Of a DNA stretch of 12,035 bases, positions 6,337 through 12,035 are shown piece after piece (position 1 is the stretch's first letter; every line of letters begins with the position of its first letter). Where the stretch lies: the NCBI GenBank assembly GCA_028717045.1, contig JAQUON010000039.1, forward strand, positions 1-12,035, read 5' to 3'. Origin of the DNA: Candidatus Omnitrophota bacterium (GTDB lineage: Bacteria; Omnitrophota; Gorgyraeia; Gygaellales; Profunditerraquicolaceae). Under the pieces are notes generated by a model that ran no database searches, had not been told where the DNA came from, and worked only from the letters and a program-made list of their open reading frames with translations. A program made the translations under genes and the position numbers.

Positions 6337-6802
6337 TTTTTTTAATCAAAACGGTAGTGGACTTGCCGGGGACAAAGCATATAGTCTCAACCTTGCCTCC
6401 GTAACTCTTCACGAATTCACTGCCTACTATATCTTTCTTTTTCCAGTCCGCGCCTTTCACTAAGACATCTGGCCTGACCATTCTGATTAATGCCAATGGC
6501 GTATCCTGGCTAAAAGGCGCGACGAAACGGACACTCTCAAGCGCTGCCACGACCCTAAGCCTGTCTCGTTGACAGACCAGGGGCCTGGTTTTTCCCTTTA
6601 TCCTTCTTACCGACGAATCGCTGTTTACTCCGACAATTAACGCGTCTCCCTTTCTTGCCGCTTCTTCAAGATATTTTACGTGGCCGTAATGGATAATATC
6701 GAAACAGCCGTTGGTAAACACTATTCGTTTAGCGCTTTTTCGCAAGCGCGACACTATACGCCTGAGCGCTGCGTAATCGGTAATGACTTTATTCTCTAAC
6801 AC
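6314..6802 (-). CDS. rfaE2: D-glycero-beta-D-manno-heptose 1-phosphate adenylyltransferase
   Basis: 162-residue nucleotidyltransferase equal to the C-terminal domain of HldE, transferring AMP to heptose 1-phosphate to make ADP-heptose for LPS core. Motifs: VFTNGCFDIIHYGHVKYL (28-45), with the HxGH nucleotide site at 38-41, NSDSSVRRIKG (60-70), RPDVLVKGADW (110-120) and PGKSTTVLIKKI (145-156). A GTG at 6802 is chosen because GGAG lies eight bases upstream and no homology is lost; the longer GTG at 6826 lies deep in gmhA with no site. It overlaps the gmhA stop by 7 nt and follows gmhA, its pathway partner. The kinase half of HldE and GmhB are not in the window. Confidence 0.93.
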   Translation of the reverse strand: MLENKVITDYAALRRIVSRLRKSAKRIVFTNGCFDIIHYGHVKYLEEAARKGDALIVGVNSDSSVRRIKGKTRPLVCQRDRLRVVAALESVRFVAPFSQDTPLALIRMVRPDVLVKGADWKKKDIVGSEFVKSYGGKVETICFVPGKSTTVLIKKIARLYKA

Positions 6803-7362
6803 AGCGCCTGCTCCGTAAGTTCGCACACGATGTGGCCAACAGTAATATGGACTTCCTGGACCCTGGCGGTATTACAGGAAGAGACTACCAAGGCCGTATC
6901 GGCTAATTTCGATAATTCCCCGCCATCCCCCCCGGCGAACACGATCGTCTTAATCCCCATCTTTTTTGCCTGCTTTATTCCCTGGATCACGTTCTTCGCC
7001 TTGCCGCTCGTTGAAATTCCGACTGCGACATCGTTTACTGCACCAAGCGCCTCAATCTGTTTGGCGAAAACGACATCATAGCCATAATCGTTGGCGAGCG
7101 CGGTAAGTATCGAGGTGTTTGTGGTGAGCGCAATGGCGGGCAAGGCTTTGCGGTCCTTCTTAAACCTGCCCACAAGCTCTGCTGCCAGGTGTTGACTGTC
7201 GCTGGCAGAGCCACCGTTTCCAAAAAAGATAACCTTCCCTCCTTTTTTGAGGCATTCAATGACGGTATCGGCGATGTCCATTATTACGGTAACGCTGGTG
7301 TGCAACAAATCTTCTTTTACCTGAATGCTCTCAAGAAGAGAATCCTTAATTTTATCCCTCAT
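6796..7362 (-). CDS. gmhA: Sedoheptulose 7-phosphate isomerase GmhA
   Basis: 188-residue SIS-domain isomerase making D-glycero-D-manno-heptose 7-phosphate, the first step toward ADP-heptose. GNGGSASDSQHLAAELVGRF spans 48-67; H58, E62, Q169 and H177 line up with the zinc ligands H61, E65, Q172 and H180 of E. coli GmhA. STSGK (117-121) is the sugar-phosphate loop. ATG 7362 is preferred: it gives normal family length, and the GGGGTGGAGG run just ahead is the only ribosome-site candidate, although GGAGG abuts the ATG. A TTG at 7383 would overlap the pfkA end and lacks a site. It lies 13 nt after pfkA. Its substrate comes from the pentose-phosphate pool, close to the PFK step upstream. Confidence 0.95.
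   Translation of the reverse strand: MRDKIKDSLLESIQVKEDLLHTSVTVIMDIADTVIECLKKGGKVIFFGNGGSASDSQHLAAELVGRFKKDRKALPAIALTTNTSILTALANDYGYDVVFAKQIEALGAVNDVAVGISTSGKAKNVIQGIKQAKKMGIKTIVFAGGDGGELSKLADTALVVSSCNTARVQEVHITVGHIVCELTEQALC
6811..6814 (-). promoter_or_regulatory. Shine-Dalgarno that decides the rfaE2 start
   Basis: GGAG inside the last gmhA codons, eight bases before the GTG at 6802. It supports the shorter reading of rfaE2 over the GTG at 6826. Confidence 0.65.
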
Positions 7363-7375
7363 CCTCCACCCCGAG

Positions 7376-8404
7376 TTAACCAAAGAATACTTTGGCTATT
7401 TCATATATTTCTTCATCTACCGTTTTTAATGCCTTTACCGCTTCTTCAAGGGAGACATCGATAACCTTATTGCCCTGAAGCGCGACCATCCTGCCGAATT
7501 TTTTATTTAACACCAGCTCAACCGCCTTAACACCGAAACGCGTGCCCAGGATCCTATCGAAGGCAGTCGGAGAGCCTCCTCTTTGAATATGCCCGAGGAC
7601 GCTGACTCGCGTCTCGTATCCTATCCTTTTCTCTATCTCTTTGGCTAAAATTTCTCCGATGCCGCCGAGCCTGACATGGCCGAATTCGTCGAGTTTTTCC
7701 TCCTGCAGCACCATACTGCCTTGCTTAAACTGAGCCCCCTCGGCAACCACTACGATACTGAAATTCTTTCCCCTGCCGTGCCGTTTTTTGATGAGTGCGC
7801 ACACCTCATCCATATCAATGGGGATTTCGGGTATCAGTATCACATCTGCGCCCCCTGCAAGCCCTGATTCGACTGCGATCCAGCCGGCATGCCTGCCCAT
7901 GACTTCAACTACTATAATACGGTGGTGGCTTTCGGCGGTGGTATGCAATTTATCAATGCACTCCATAGCCGTATTAAGCGCGGTATCAAATCCAAACGTA
8001 TAATCGGTGCAAGAAAGGTCGTTATCTATAGTCTTGGGCACACCGACAATATTGGGTATGCCGTCCTTAATCAGCTTGGACGCAACGCCGAGCGTATCCT
8101 CTCCCCCGACTGCAATTAAGGCGCTTAACCCTAGTTTTTTAAAATTCTCTTTTGTCTGCTCTCTCCCGCCTTCTTTCTTATACGGGTTTGTCCTGCTGGT
8201 GCCTAAGATTGTGCCGCCTTTAGGCAGAATGCCTGAAACTGCGTTGAGCGTAAGAGGGATTGTGTCATCTTCAATGAGCCCTTTCCATCCGTTCTTTATG
8301 CCTATCACTTCGCAGCCCGATACGCTTGCCTTTCTCACTACCGCCCGGATTACCGGATTAAGGCCGGGACAATCTCCGCCGCCAGTCAAAATACCGATCT
8401 TCAT
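7376..8404 (-). CDS. pfkA: 6-phosphofructokinase, predicted pyrophosphate-dependent
   Basis: 342-residue group III-like phosphofructokinase interconverting fructose 6-phosphate and fructose 1,6-bisphosphate. Motifs: GGGDCPGLN (8-16), GGEDT (100-104), PKTIDND (123-129, catalytic D127), MGRHAGW (169-175) and GHIQRGGSPTAFDR (271-284). At the two positions that separate phosphoryl donors it has D103 and K124, where E. coli ATP-PFK has G104 and G124; Asp plus Lys is the PPi-enzyme pattern, as in Amycolatopsis methanolica PPi-PFK. A PPi enzyme would be reversible and serve glycolysis and gluconeogenesis. The start ATG 8404 has a perfect AGGAGG. The amaP gene ends 13 nt upstream. PFK family is certain; donor choice is inferred from two residues. 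Confidence 0.95.
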   Translation of the reverse strand: MKIGILTGGGDCPGLNPVIRAVVRKASVSGCEVIGIKNGWKGLIEDDTIPLTLNAVSGILPKGGTILGTSRTNPYKKEGGREQTKENFKKLGLSALIAVGGEDTLGVASKLIKDGIPNIVGVPKTIDNDLSCTDYTFGFDTALNTAMECIDKLHTTAESHHRIIVVEVMGRHAGWIAVESGLAGGADVILIPEIPIDMDEVCALIKKRHGRGKNFSIVVVAEGAQFKQGSMVLQEEKLDEFGHVRLGGIGEILAKEIEKRIGYETRVSVLGHIQRGGSPTAFDRILGTRFGVKAVELVLNKKFGRMVALQGNKVIDVSLEEAVKALKTVDEEIYEIAKVFFG

Positions 8405-8413
8405 TTCCTGTTA

Positions 8414-8419
8414 CCTCCT
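8414..8419 (-). promoter_or_regulatory. Strong Shine-Dalgarno of pfkA
   Basis: AGGAGG, nine bases before the pfkA ATG and overlapping the amaP TAG stop. It is the best ribosome-binding site in the window, which suggests that pfkA is translated more strongly than its neighbours and independently of coupling. Confidence 0.85.
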
Positions 8420-9029
8420 ACTTGTTAAACGTTGTGTATCCGCCGTAAGGAACAGGCGGAATTTGCTGTTCAACCTGGTTTCTCCTCTTATCCTTTTCTT
8501 CCTTGGTGATTATCTTGGCGATGTGTATCTTGATCACGATGGCTTCTTCTATCCCCAGTACTTCCTGAATCCTTGTTTTAGTCACCTCCTGAAGCCTTGA
8601 GGTGAGTTCAGGCAAGTTAGCCTCGGTACGCAAGACAACCCGCATATGCACGATTATCCCTTTTTTAGTTGCGATTACATCGGGTTTGAGTTCCCTGATT
8701 TCCGGGAACACGAACGACAGCTGTCTGATAAGGTCCTCGATAGCCGAAAGAGAAATAGTTACTTCGCCTGCGGAAGTCGCAAAGGCTATCGTCTTTTCCC
8801 GCTGGAATCGGCCCAGGATGAGCTGCGCAAAAGAATAACTGATAATAATAAGCAACCCGCCGGATAACCCCAAAAGTATGCGGTAATTCGTATTATACTG
8901 GGTAATCTCCAATAAACGGATAATATCGACGGGGGCAAGTACGTTAAATGAAAAAACTATCATGCTTAAACCTATCAGGATCAGCATGATCATATAAAAC
9001 GAGATGCCCACAACGGTCAAAAATCTCAT
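8418..9029 (-). CDS. amaP: AmaP-like alkaline shock membrane anchor
   Basis: 203 residues with two N-terminal hydrophobic helices (about 7-32 and 50-72) and a soluble part of about 85-180 that resembles the Asp23/Gls24 fold, ending in a charged and Pro/Gly-rich tail (IPPVPYGGY). In Staphylococcus, AmaP tethers Asp23 to the membrane through a two-helix hairpin like this one. The Asp23/Gls24 gene lies directly upstream with a 3-nt gap, which supports the pairing. AGGGGG six bases before ATG 9029 is a good ribosome site and overlaps the asp23 end. Family match rests on topology, soluble-domain pattern and context; the symbol is by analogy. Confidence 0.8.
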   Translation of the reverse strand: MRFLTVVGISFYMIMLILIGLSMIVFSFNVLAPVDIIRLLEITQYNTNYRILLGLSGGLLIIISYSFAQLILGRFQREKTIAFATSAGEVTISLSAIEDLIRQLSFVFPEIRELKPDVIATKKGIIVHMRVVLRTEANLPELTSRLQEVTKTRIQEVLGIEEAIVIKIHIAKIITKEEKDKRRNQVEQQIPPVPYGGYTTFNK

Positions 9030-9032
9030 GTA

Positions 9033-9389
9033 TTACCCCCTTTCTATGCCTACAATACTGACATTGATATCGATTATCGAGAGGTTCGTCATCTTATCCA
9101 CTGCGGAACTGACATTTTCCTGGACTTTGCTGGCGATGTCAGGGATATTAAACCCGTATTTTACGATAAGCGGGATTTCGATACGCACGTCGCTATTCTT
9201 ATCGATCTCTACCCGTATCCCGGAATTCCTATGCCTAAAACCGAGCAGCTCCAAAAAGTTCGCCTTCATATTCCTGCCGATCCCCTTGACACCATCGATT
9301 TCTTCAGCTGCAAGATAGGCAATAGAGGCAATTACGTTCTTATGGATATTAACTGCGCCCAGCCCGGTTGCAGAATCATCCTTGGCCAT
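9033..9389 (-). CDS. Asp23/Gls24 family envelope stress protein
   Basis: 118-residue soluble protein with the Asp23/Gls24 pattern: GAVNIHKNVIASIAYLAAEE (11-30), IDGVKGIGRN (31-40), and the C-terminal VRIEIPLIVKYGFNIPDIASKVQENV segment, where the family has its conserved strand and helix. Members form cytoplasmic assemblies linked to envelope or alkaline stress in Firmicutes. It starts at ATG 9389, sharing one base with the accC stop, with AAGGAGG four bases upstream. The amaP-like anchor follows at once. No transmembrane segment. Location directly after accC hints at co-expression with fatty-acid synthesis; that is inference. Confidence 0.87.
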   Translation of the reverse strand: MAKDDSATGLGAVNIHKNVIASIAYLAAEEIDGVKGIGRNMKANFLELLGFRHRNSGIRVEIDKNSDVRIEIPLIVKYGFNIPDIASKVQENVSSAVDKMTNLSIIDINVSIVGIERG

Positions 9390-10753
9390 TATCCCTCCTT
9401 TGCCAGTTCTTCCTCTCCGAGCATTTCATTGACAAAATGCGTAGAGAAATCCCCCTTGATAAACAGAGAATTCGAAAGAAGCTGTGTATGAAACGGTATC
9501 GTAGTTTTGATCGGCTCAATTCTAAATTCGCTCAACGCCCTCTGCATAATCCTTAAGGCCTCATTGCGGTTTTTGCCATGCGCAATTATCTTTGCCACCA
9601 GAGAGTCATAATAAGGGGATATTTCATACCCCTGGTAGATATGTGTGTCTATGCGGATCCCCGGCCCTCCGGGAAGAATAAGCGATTCTATTTTTCCGGG
9701 GCACGGAATAAAGCCATTGCGGTAATCTTCAGCGTTTATGCGGCATTCGATAGCTGCGCCGTTGAAGTGAATATCGCTTTGCTTAAAGGAAAGCCTTGCG
9801 CCGGCAGCCACTAAAATCTGCTGCTTAATCAGGTCTATACCCGTAACCATCTCTGTTACGGGATGTTCAACCTGTATGCGCGTGTTCATTTCCATAAAAT
9901 ATACGTTTTTGTCCTGGTCGAGCAAAAACTCTATGGTACCCGCACCGACATAGTTAAATGATTTTACGGCTTTTACCGCCATCTCGCCTAAGCGTTTGCG
10001 TAATTTAGAATCAACGATAGGCGAAGGCGACTCTTCAAGCAGTTTCTGGTGCCTTCGCTGGATACTGCAATCCCTCTCGCCGAGGTAAAGGTGATGGCCG
10101 TGGGTATCGCTTAAAATCTGCACTTCTATGTGACGCGGCTTATCGATATATTTTTCGATATAGACATTGGGATTGCCGAAGTTGGCTTCTGCCTCTGCCT
10201 GGGCAGTCATAAAACTGCTAACGAGTTTTATCTCGTTATGGCATATCCTCATTCCTTTGCCGCCGCCGCCTGCAGAGGCCTTAATGATTACCGGGTATTT
10301 GATGCGGTTTGCAATTTTAATTGCTTCGTCTTTATTTTTAACGACTGAAACGCTCCCCGGGACTATAGGGAGGCCAATTTTTTGCATCGAAATACGGGCC
10401 GACATTTTATCTCCCATAAGCTTTATGTTTTCGGGTGTCGGGCCGATAAACGTAATATGGCATGATTCACAAATTTCCGCAAAATGGGAATTTTCGGCCA
10501 GAAAGCCGTACCCGGGGTGTATTGCTTCGACGTCGGTTATTTCTGCGGCGCTGATAACGGCGGGGATGTTCAAATAGCTGGAGCTGCTTTGGGCGCGGCC
10601 GATACATATTGCTTCGTCAGCCATCTGCACATGCAGAGAGCTGGCATCGGCCTGGGAATATACCGCTACCGTCCTTATTCCCATCTCTTTACATGCCCGG
10701 ATTATGCGTAAGGCGATTTCGCCGCGGTTAGCAATGAGGATTTTTGAAAACAT
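9389..10753 (-). CDS. accC: Biotin carboxylase subunit of acetyl-CoA carboxylase
   Basis: 454-residue ATP-grasp enzyme that carboxylates biotin on AccB. Landmarks: KILIANRGEIALRIIRA (4-20), HPGYGFLAEN (79-88), the glycine-rich lid AGGGGKGMR (161-169), GERDCSIQRRHQKLLEESPS (225-244) and MEMNTRIQVEHPVTE (287-301). E288, N290, R292 and E296 match the E. coli numbering of metal and catalytic residues exactly. Length is normal for a stand-alone subunit (about 450). ATG 10753 lies 9 nt after accB in an A/T-rich gap with no Shine-Dalgarno, so translation is probably coupled to accB. AccA and AccD are not in the window. A pyruvate or propionyl-CoA carboxylase subunit is less likely given the linked short AccB. 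Confidence 0.95.
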   Translation of the reverse strand: MFSKILIANRGEIALRIIRACKEMGIRTVAVYSQADASSLHVQMADEAICIGRAQSSSSYLNIPAVISAAEITDVEAIHPGYGFLAENSHFAEICESCHITFIGPTPENIKLMGDKMSARISMQKIGLPIVPGSVSVVKNKDEAIKIANRIKYPVIIKASAGGGGKGMRICHNEIKLVSSFMTAQAEAEANFGNPNVYIEKYIDKPRHIEVQILSDTHGHHLYLGERDCSIQRRHQKLLEESPSPIVDSKLRKRLGEMAVKAVKSFNYVGAGTIEFLLDQDKNVYFMEMNTRIQVEHPVTEMVTGIDLIKQQILVAAGARLSFKQSDIHFNGAAIECRINAEDYRNGFIPCPGKIESLILPGGPGIRIDTHIYQGYEISPYYDSLVAKIIAHGKNRNEALRIMQRALSEFRIEPIKTTIPFHTQLLSNSLFIKGDFSTHFVNEMLGEEELAKEG

Positions 10754-10762
10754 GAATTTAAA

Positions 10763-11212
10763 TTAAAGTGGCTCGACAATAAACATGGACTGACCGAATT
10801 CGACCGGCTCGGCATTCTCGACTAAAACCTCAACAATCCGGCCCTTGATTTCGGATTTAATCTCATTCATCAGTTTCATCGCTTCTATAATGCAAAGCAC
10901 CTGGCCTGCCTCGATCACCTGCCCTATTTCTACGTAAGGAGGGGCTTCCGGGGCAGGGGCGCGGTAAAAAGTCCCGACCATCGGTGCCTTTATCTCGACA
11001 TTCTTTGAAGAGGCTTCCTTTGCGGGCTCAGGGACAAAAGAGGCTTTTGCGGGCTGTGCTTGCCTCTCTATGACTATCGGGCCGCTTACCCCCTCAATTC
11101 CTGAGGCAGTCTTTTTCAACCGTATGCGCATGCCGTCCTTTTCGACTTCAAGCTCGACAAGGCCGTTTTCATTCATAAGGCTGATCATTTCCTTAATTTC
11201 TTTAATATTCAT
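10763..11212 (-). CDS. accB: Biotin carboxyl carrier protein of acetyl-CoA carboxylase
   Basis: 149 residues in the classical BCCP layout: an N-terminal helix and strand domain (MNIKEIKEMISLMNENGLVE), an Ala/Pro-rich linker of about 48-70, and a C-terminal biotinyl domain of about 72-149. The biotinylation motif EAMKLMNEI puts biotin on K113. The thumb-type insertion FYRAPAPEAPPYVEIG (82-97), typical of acetyl-CoA carboxylase BCCPs, precedes it. ATG 11212 has GGGAG-type purines about five bases upstream, in the 13-nt gap after efp. The efp-accB-accC order is common in bacteria. Confidence 0.96.
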   Translation of the reverse strand: MNIKEIKEMISLMNENGLVELEVEKDGMRIRLKKTASGIEGVSGPIVIERQAQPAKASFVPEPAKEASSKNVEIKAPMVGTFYRAPAPEAPPYVEIGQVIEAGQVLCIIEAMKLMNEIKSEIKGRIVEVLVENAEPVEFGQSMFIVEPL

Positions 11213-11225
11213 ATATGCTCTCCCG

Positions 11226-11789
11226 TTAATATACCCTTTCTACATATTGGCCGGTCCTGGTATCAATCTTTATTTTATCGCCACTATTGACAAACAGGGG
11301 AACCTGCACTGTAGCGCCGGTTTCAACGGTAGCAGGCTTTGTGCCGCTTTTGGCAGTATCGCCTTTAATTCCGGGCTCTGTATGCGTGATCGTAAAATGG
11401 ATAAAATTAGGAAGGCTGATATTTAGGATATCGTCTTTGTATGAATAGGCGACTACCTCAAGATTGTCTTTTAGATATTTTGCTTTATCCCCGAGGACCG
11501 GCTCAGACACGGCTACTTCATCATAGGTTTCCTGGTCCATAAAGTGGTACATACCCGAAGAGGCGTATTGAAATTGGAGTTTACGTTCTTCAACGTATGC
11601 GCTCTCAATCTTCTCGTCGCCCCGGTATGTTTTTTCTAAGACGTTTCCGCTTTTCATATTCCGTACCCTGACCCTTACGAATGCCGCGCCTTTGCCCGGC
11701 TTGACATGCTGAAAATCGATCACCTGATACACGTCGTTGTCCACAAGGATAGTCAGCCCTGATTTGATTTCATTAATAGAGAGAGCCAC
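11226..11789 (-). CDS. efp: Translation elongation factor P
   Basis: 187-residue EF-P that relieves ribosome stalling at polyproline. Domain I carries HVKPGKGAAFVRVR (28-41); the loop-tip residue is K33, so this is a lysine-type EF-P rather than the arginine type rhamnosylated by EarP. Domains II and III end with VPLFVNSGDKIKIDTRTGQYVERV, the normal C-terminal signature. No EpmA or EpmB gene is in the window, so whether K33 is modified is unknown. GTG 11789 shares its G with the stop of the upstream peptidase (TAGTG). The nearest Shine-Dalgarno (AAAGGAG, 11803-11809) is 13 bases away, longer than ideal, and no other start lies in frame. Confidence 0.96.
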   Translation of the reverse strand: MALSINEIKSGLTILVDNDVYQVIDFQHVKPGKGAAFVRVRVRNMKSGNVLEKTYRGDEKIESAYVEERKLQFQYASSGMYHFMDQETYDEVAVSEPVLGDKAKYLKDNLEVVAYSYKDDILNISLPNFIHFTITHTEPGIKGDTAKSGTKPATVETGATVQVPLFVNSGDKIKIDTRTGQYVERVY

Positions 11790-12035
11790 TAAAGTATCGC
11801 AACTCCTTTCCTAGTCACCAGCACCATATCTTCAATTCGTATTCCGAACTTGCCGTGAAGGTATATGCCAGGCTCAACCGTAAAGACCATGCCTTCGCGC
11901 ACTACCCCTTCGCTCTTTTTAGCGATTCGCGGGTCTTCGTGGATTTCCAGACCAACGCCATGCCCTACACTATGACCAAAAAACCCGCCAAATCCACAAC
12001 GGGCTATATACTGGCGGGCTGCCGCGTCAATAACC
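11789..12035 (-). CDS. M24 metallopeptidase, Xaa-Pro aminopeptidase/dipeptidase type (5' end cut)
   Basis: C-terminal 81 residues of a pita-bread-fold peptidase, read from 12034 to the TAG at 11791-11789. Visible: GHSVGHGVGLEIHEDP, where the His of VGHGVG is a metal ligand, TVEPGIYL with ligand Glu, and IRIEDMVLVT with the last ligand Glu. These are the third to fifth of the five M24 ligands; the two Asp lie beyond the right edge. The HEDP and EPGIY spellings fit aminopeptidase P or proline dipeptidase rather than methionine aminopeptidase. The pepP-like/efp pairing is widespread in bacteria and makes sense in the context of proline-rich proteins. The exact member cannot be told from this fragment. 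Confidence 0.92.
   Translation of the reverse strand, partial: VIDAAARQYIARCGFGGFFGHSVGHGVGLEIHEDPRIAKKSEGVVREGMVFTVEPGIYLHGKFGIRIEDMVLVTRKGVAIL
11803..11809 (-). promoter_or_regulatory. Distant Shine-Dalgarno of efp
   Basis: AAAGGAG inside the last codons of the peptidase gene, 13 bases before the efp GTG. The spacing is long, and together with the TAGTG stop-start overlap it suggests that efp is read mainly by coupled re-initiation. Confidence 0.5.

Noticed and set aside
8007..8600. 197-codon open frame on the plus strand, antisense to pfkA and amaP
   Set aside because: It crosses the junction of two well-supported minus-strand genes, has no recognisable domain, and its low-complexity Leu/Ser/Pro content is typical of an antisense shadow.
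1..12035. CRISPR array, insertion sequence or prophage
   Set aside because: No spaced direct repeats, transposase or integrase reading, or terminal inverted repeats; coding is continuous throughout. A tRNA is present, but there is no integrase or repeated tRNA end next to it.

Overview
All 12,035 bases read as one leftward (minus-strand) gene array. I count 17 protein genes, the two outermost cut by the window edges, and one tRNA-Gly. Neighbouring genes either overlap (by 1 to about 56 nt) or are separated by at most 18 nt, so no stretch without a gene is long enough for a classical promoter-plus-leader region. No credible plus-strand gene, insertion sequence, CRISPR array or phage module is visible. 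GC looks mid-range by eye.

Organism: a Gram-negative-type bacterium, probably an anaerobe from a little-cultivated phylum. ADP-heptose genes (gmhA, rfaE2) and an NlpD-like lipoprotein point to an LPS-type outer membrane. An Asp23/AmaP pair, a short-type ThiC, a pyrophosphate-type phosphofructokinase and an archaeal-type ATPase_2 protein point away from the proteobacteria. This mix fits Omnitrophota or a relative in the PVC/Elusimicrobia region. That is a guess from gene content, not a placement.

Layout in transcription order (right to left): (1) 12035-11226, the C-terminal end of an M24 aminopeptidase followed by elongation factor P. (2) 11212-9389, accB-accC, the carrier and biotin carboxylase of acetyl-CoA carboxylase. 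(3) 9389-8418, an Asp23/Gls24 protein and its AmaP-like membrane anchor. (4) 8404-7376, a phosphofructokinase with the residues of a PPi-dependent enzyme. (5) 7362-6314, gmhA and rfaE2 for ADP-heptose. (6) 6336-4021, thiD2-thiE-thiC, covering the pyrimidine branch and coupling step of thiamine phosphate synthesis. (7) 4004-3934, tRNA-Gly(CCC). (8) 3915-3247, an NlpD-like LysM/LytM lipoprotein with a degraded metal site. (9) 3231-1639, a P-loop ATPase of the archaeal ATPase_2 type. (10) 1642-1, three overlapping hydrolase genes: a YfcE/MJ0936-like phosphoesterase, a HIT-family (Ap4A phosphorylase-like) protein and a dGTPase-family HD protein.

How they fit together: most of the array is core growth metabolism (fatty-acid initiation, glycolysis, LPS heptose, thiamine, translation, envelope) packed so that translation of each gene is probably coupled to the one before. 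Most items are recognisable families. The points most worth a second look are the out-of-frame thiD2/thiE overlap where other genomes carry a fusion, the PPi-type PFK, the degenerate LytM site, and the uncharacterised ATPase co-encoded with three nucleotide or phosphoester hydrolases. I did not find a clearly new defence or mobile system.
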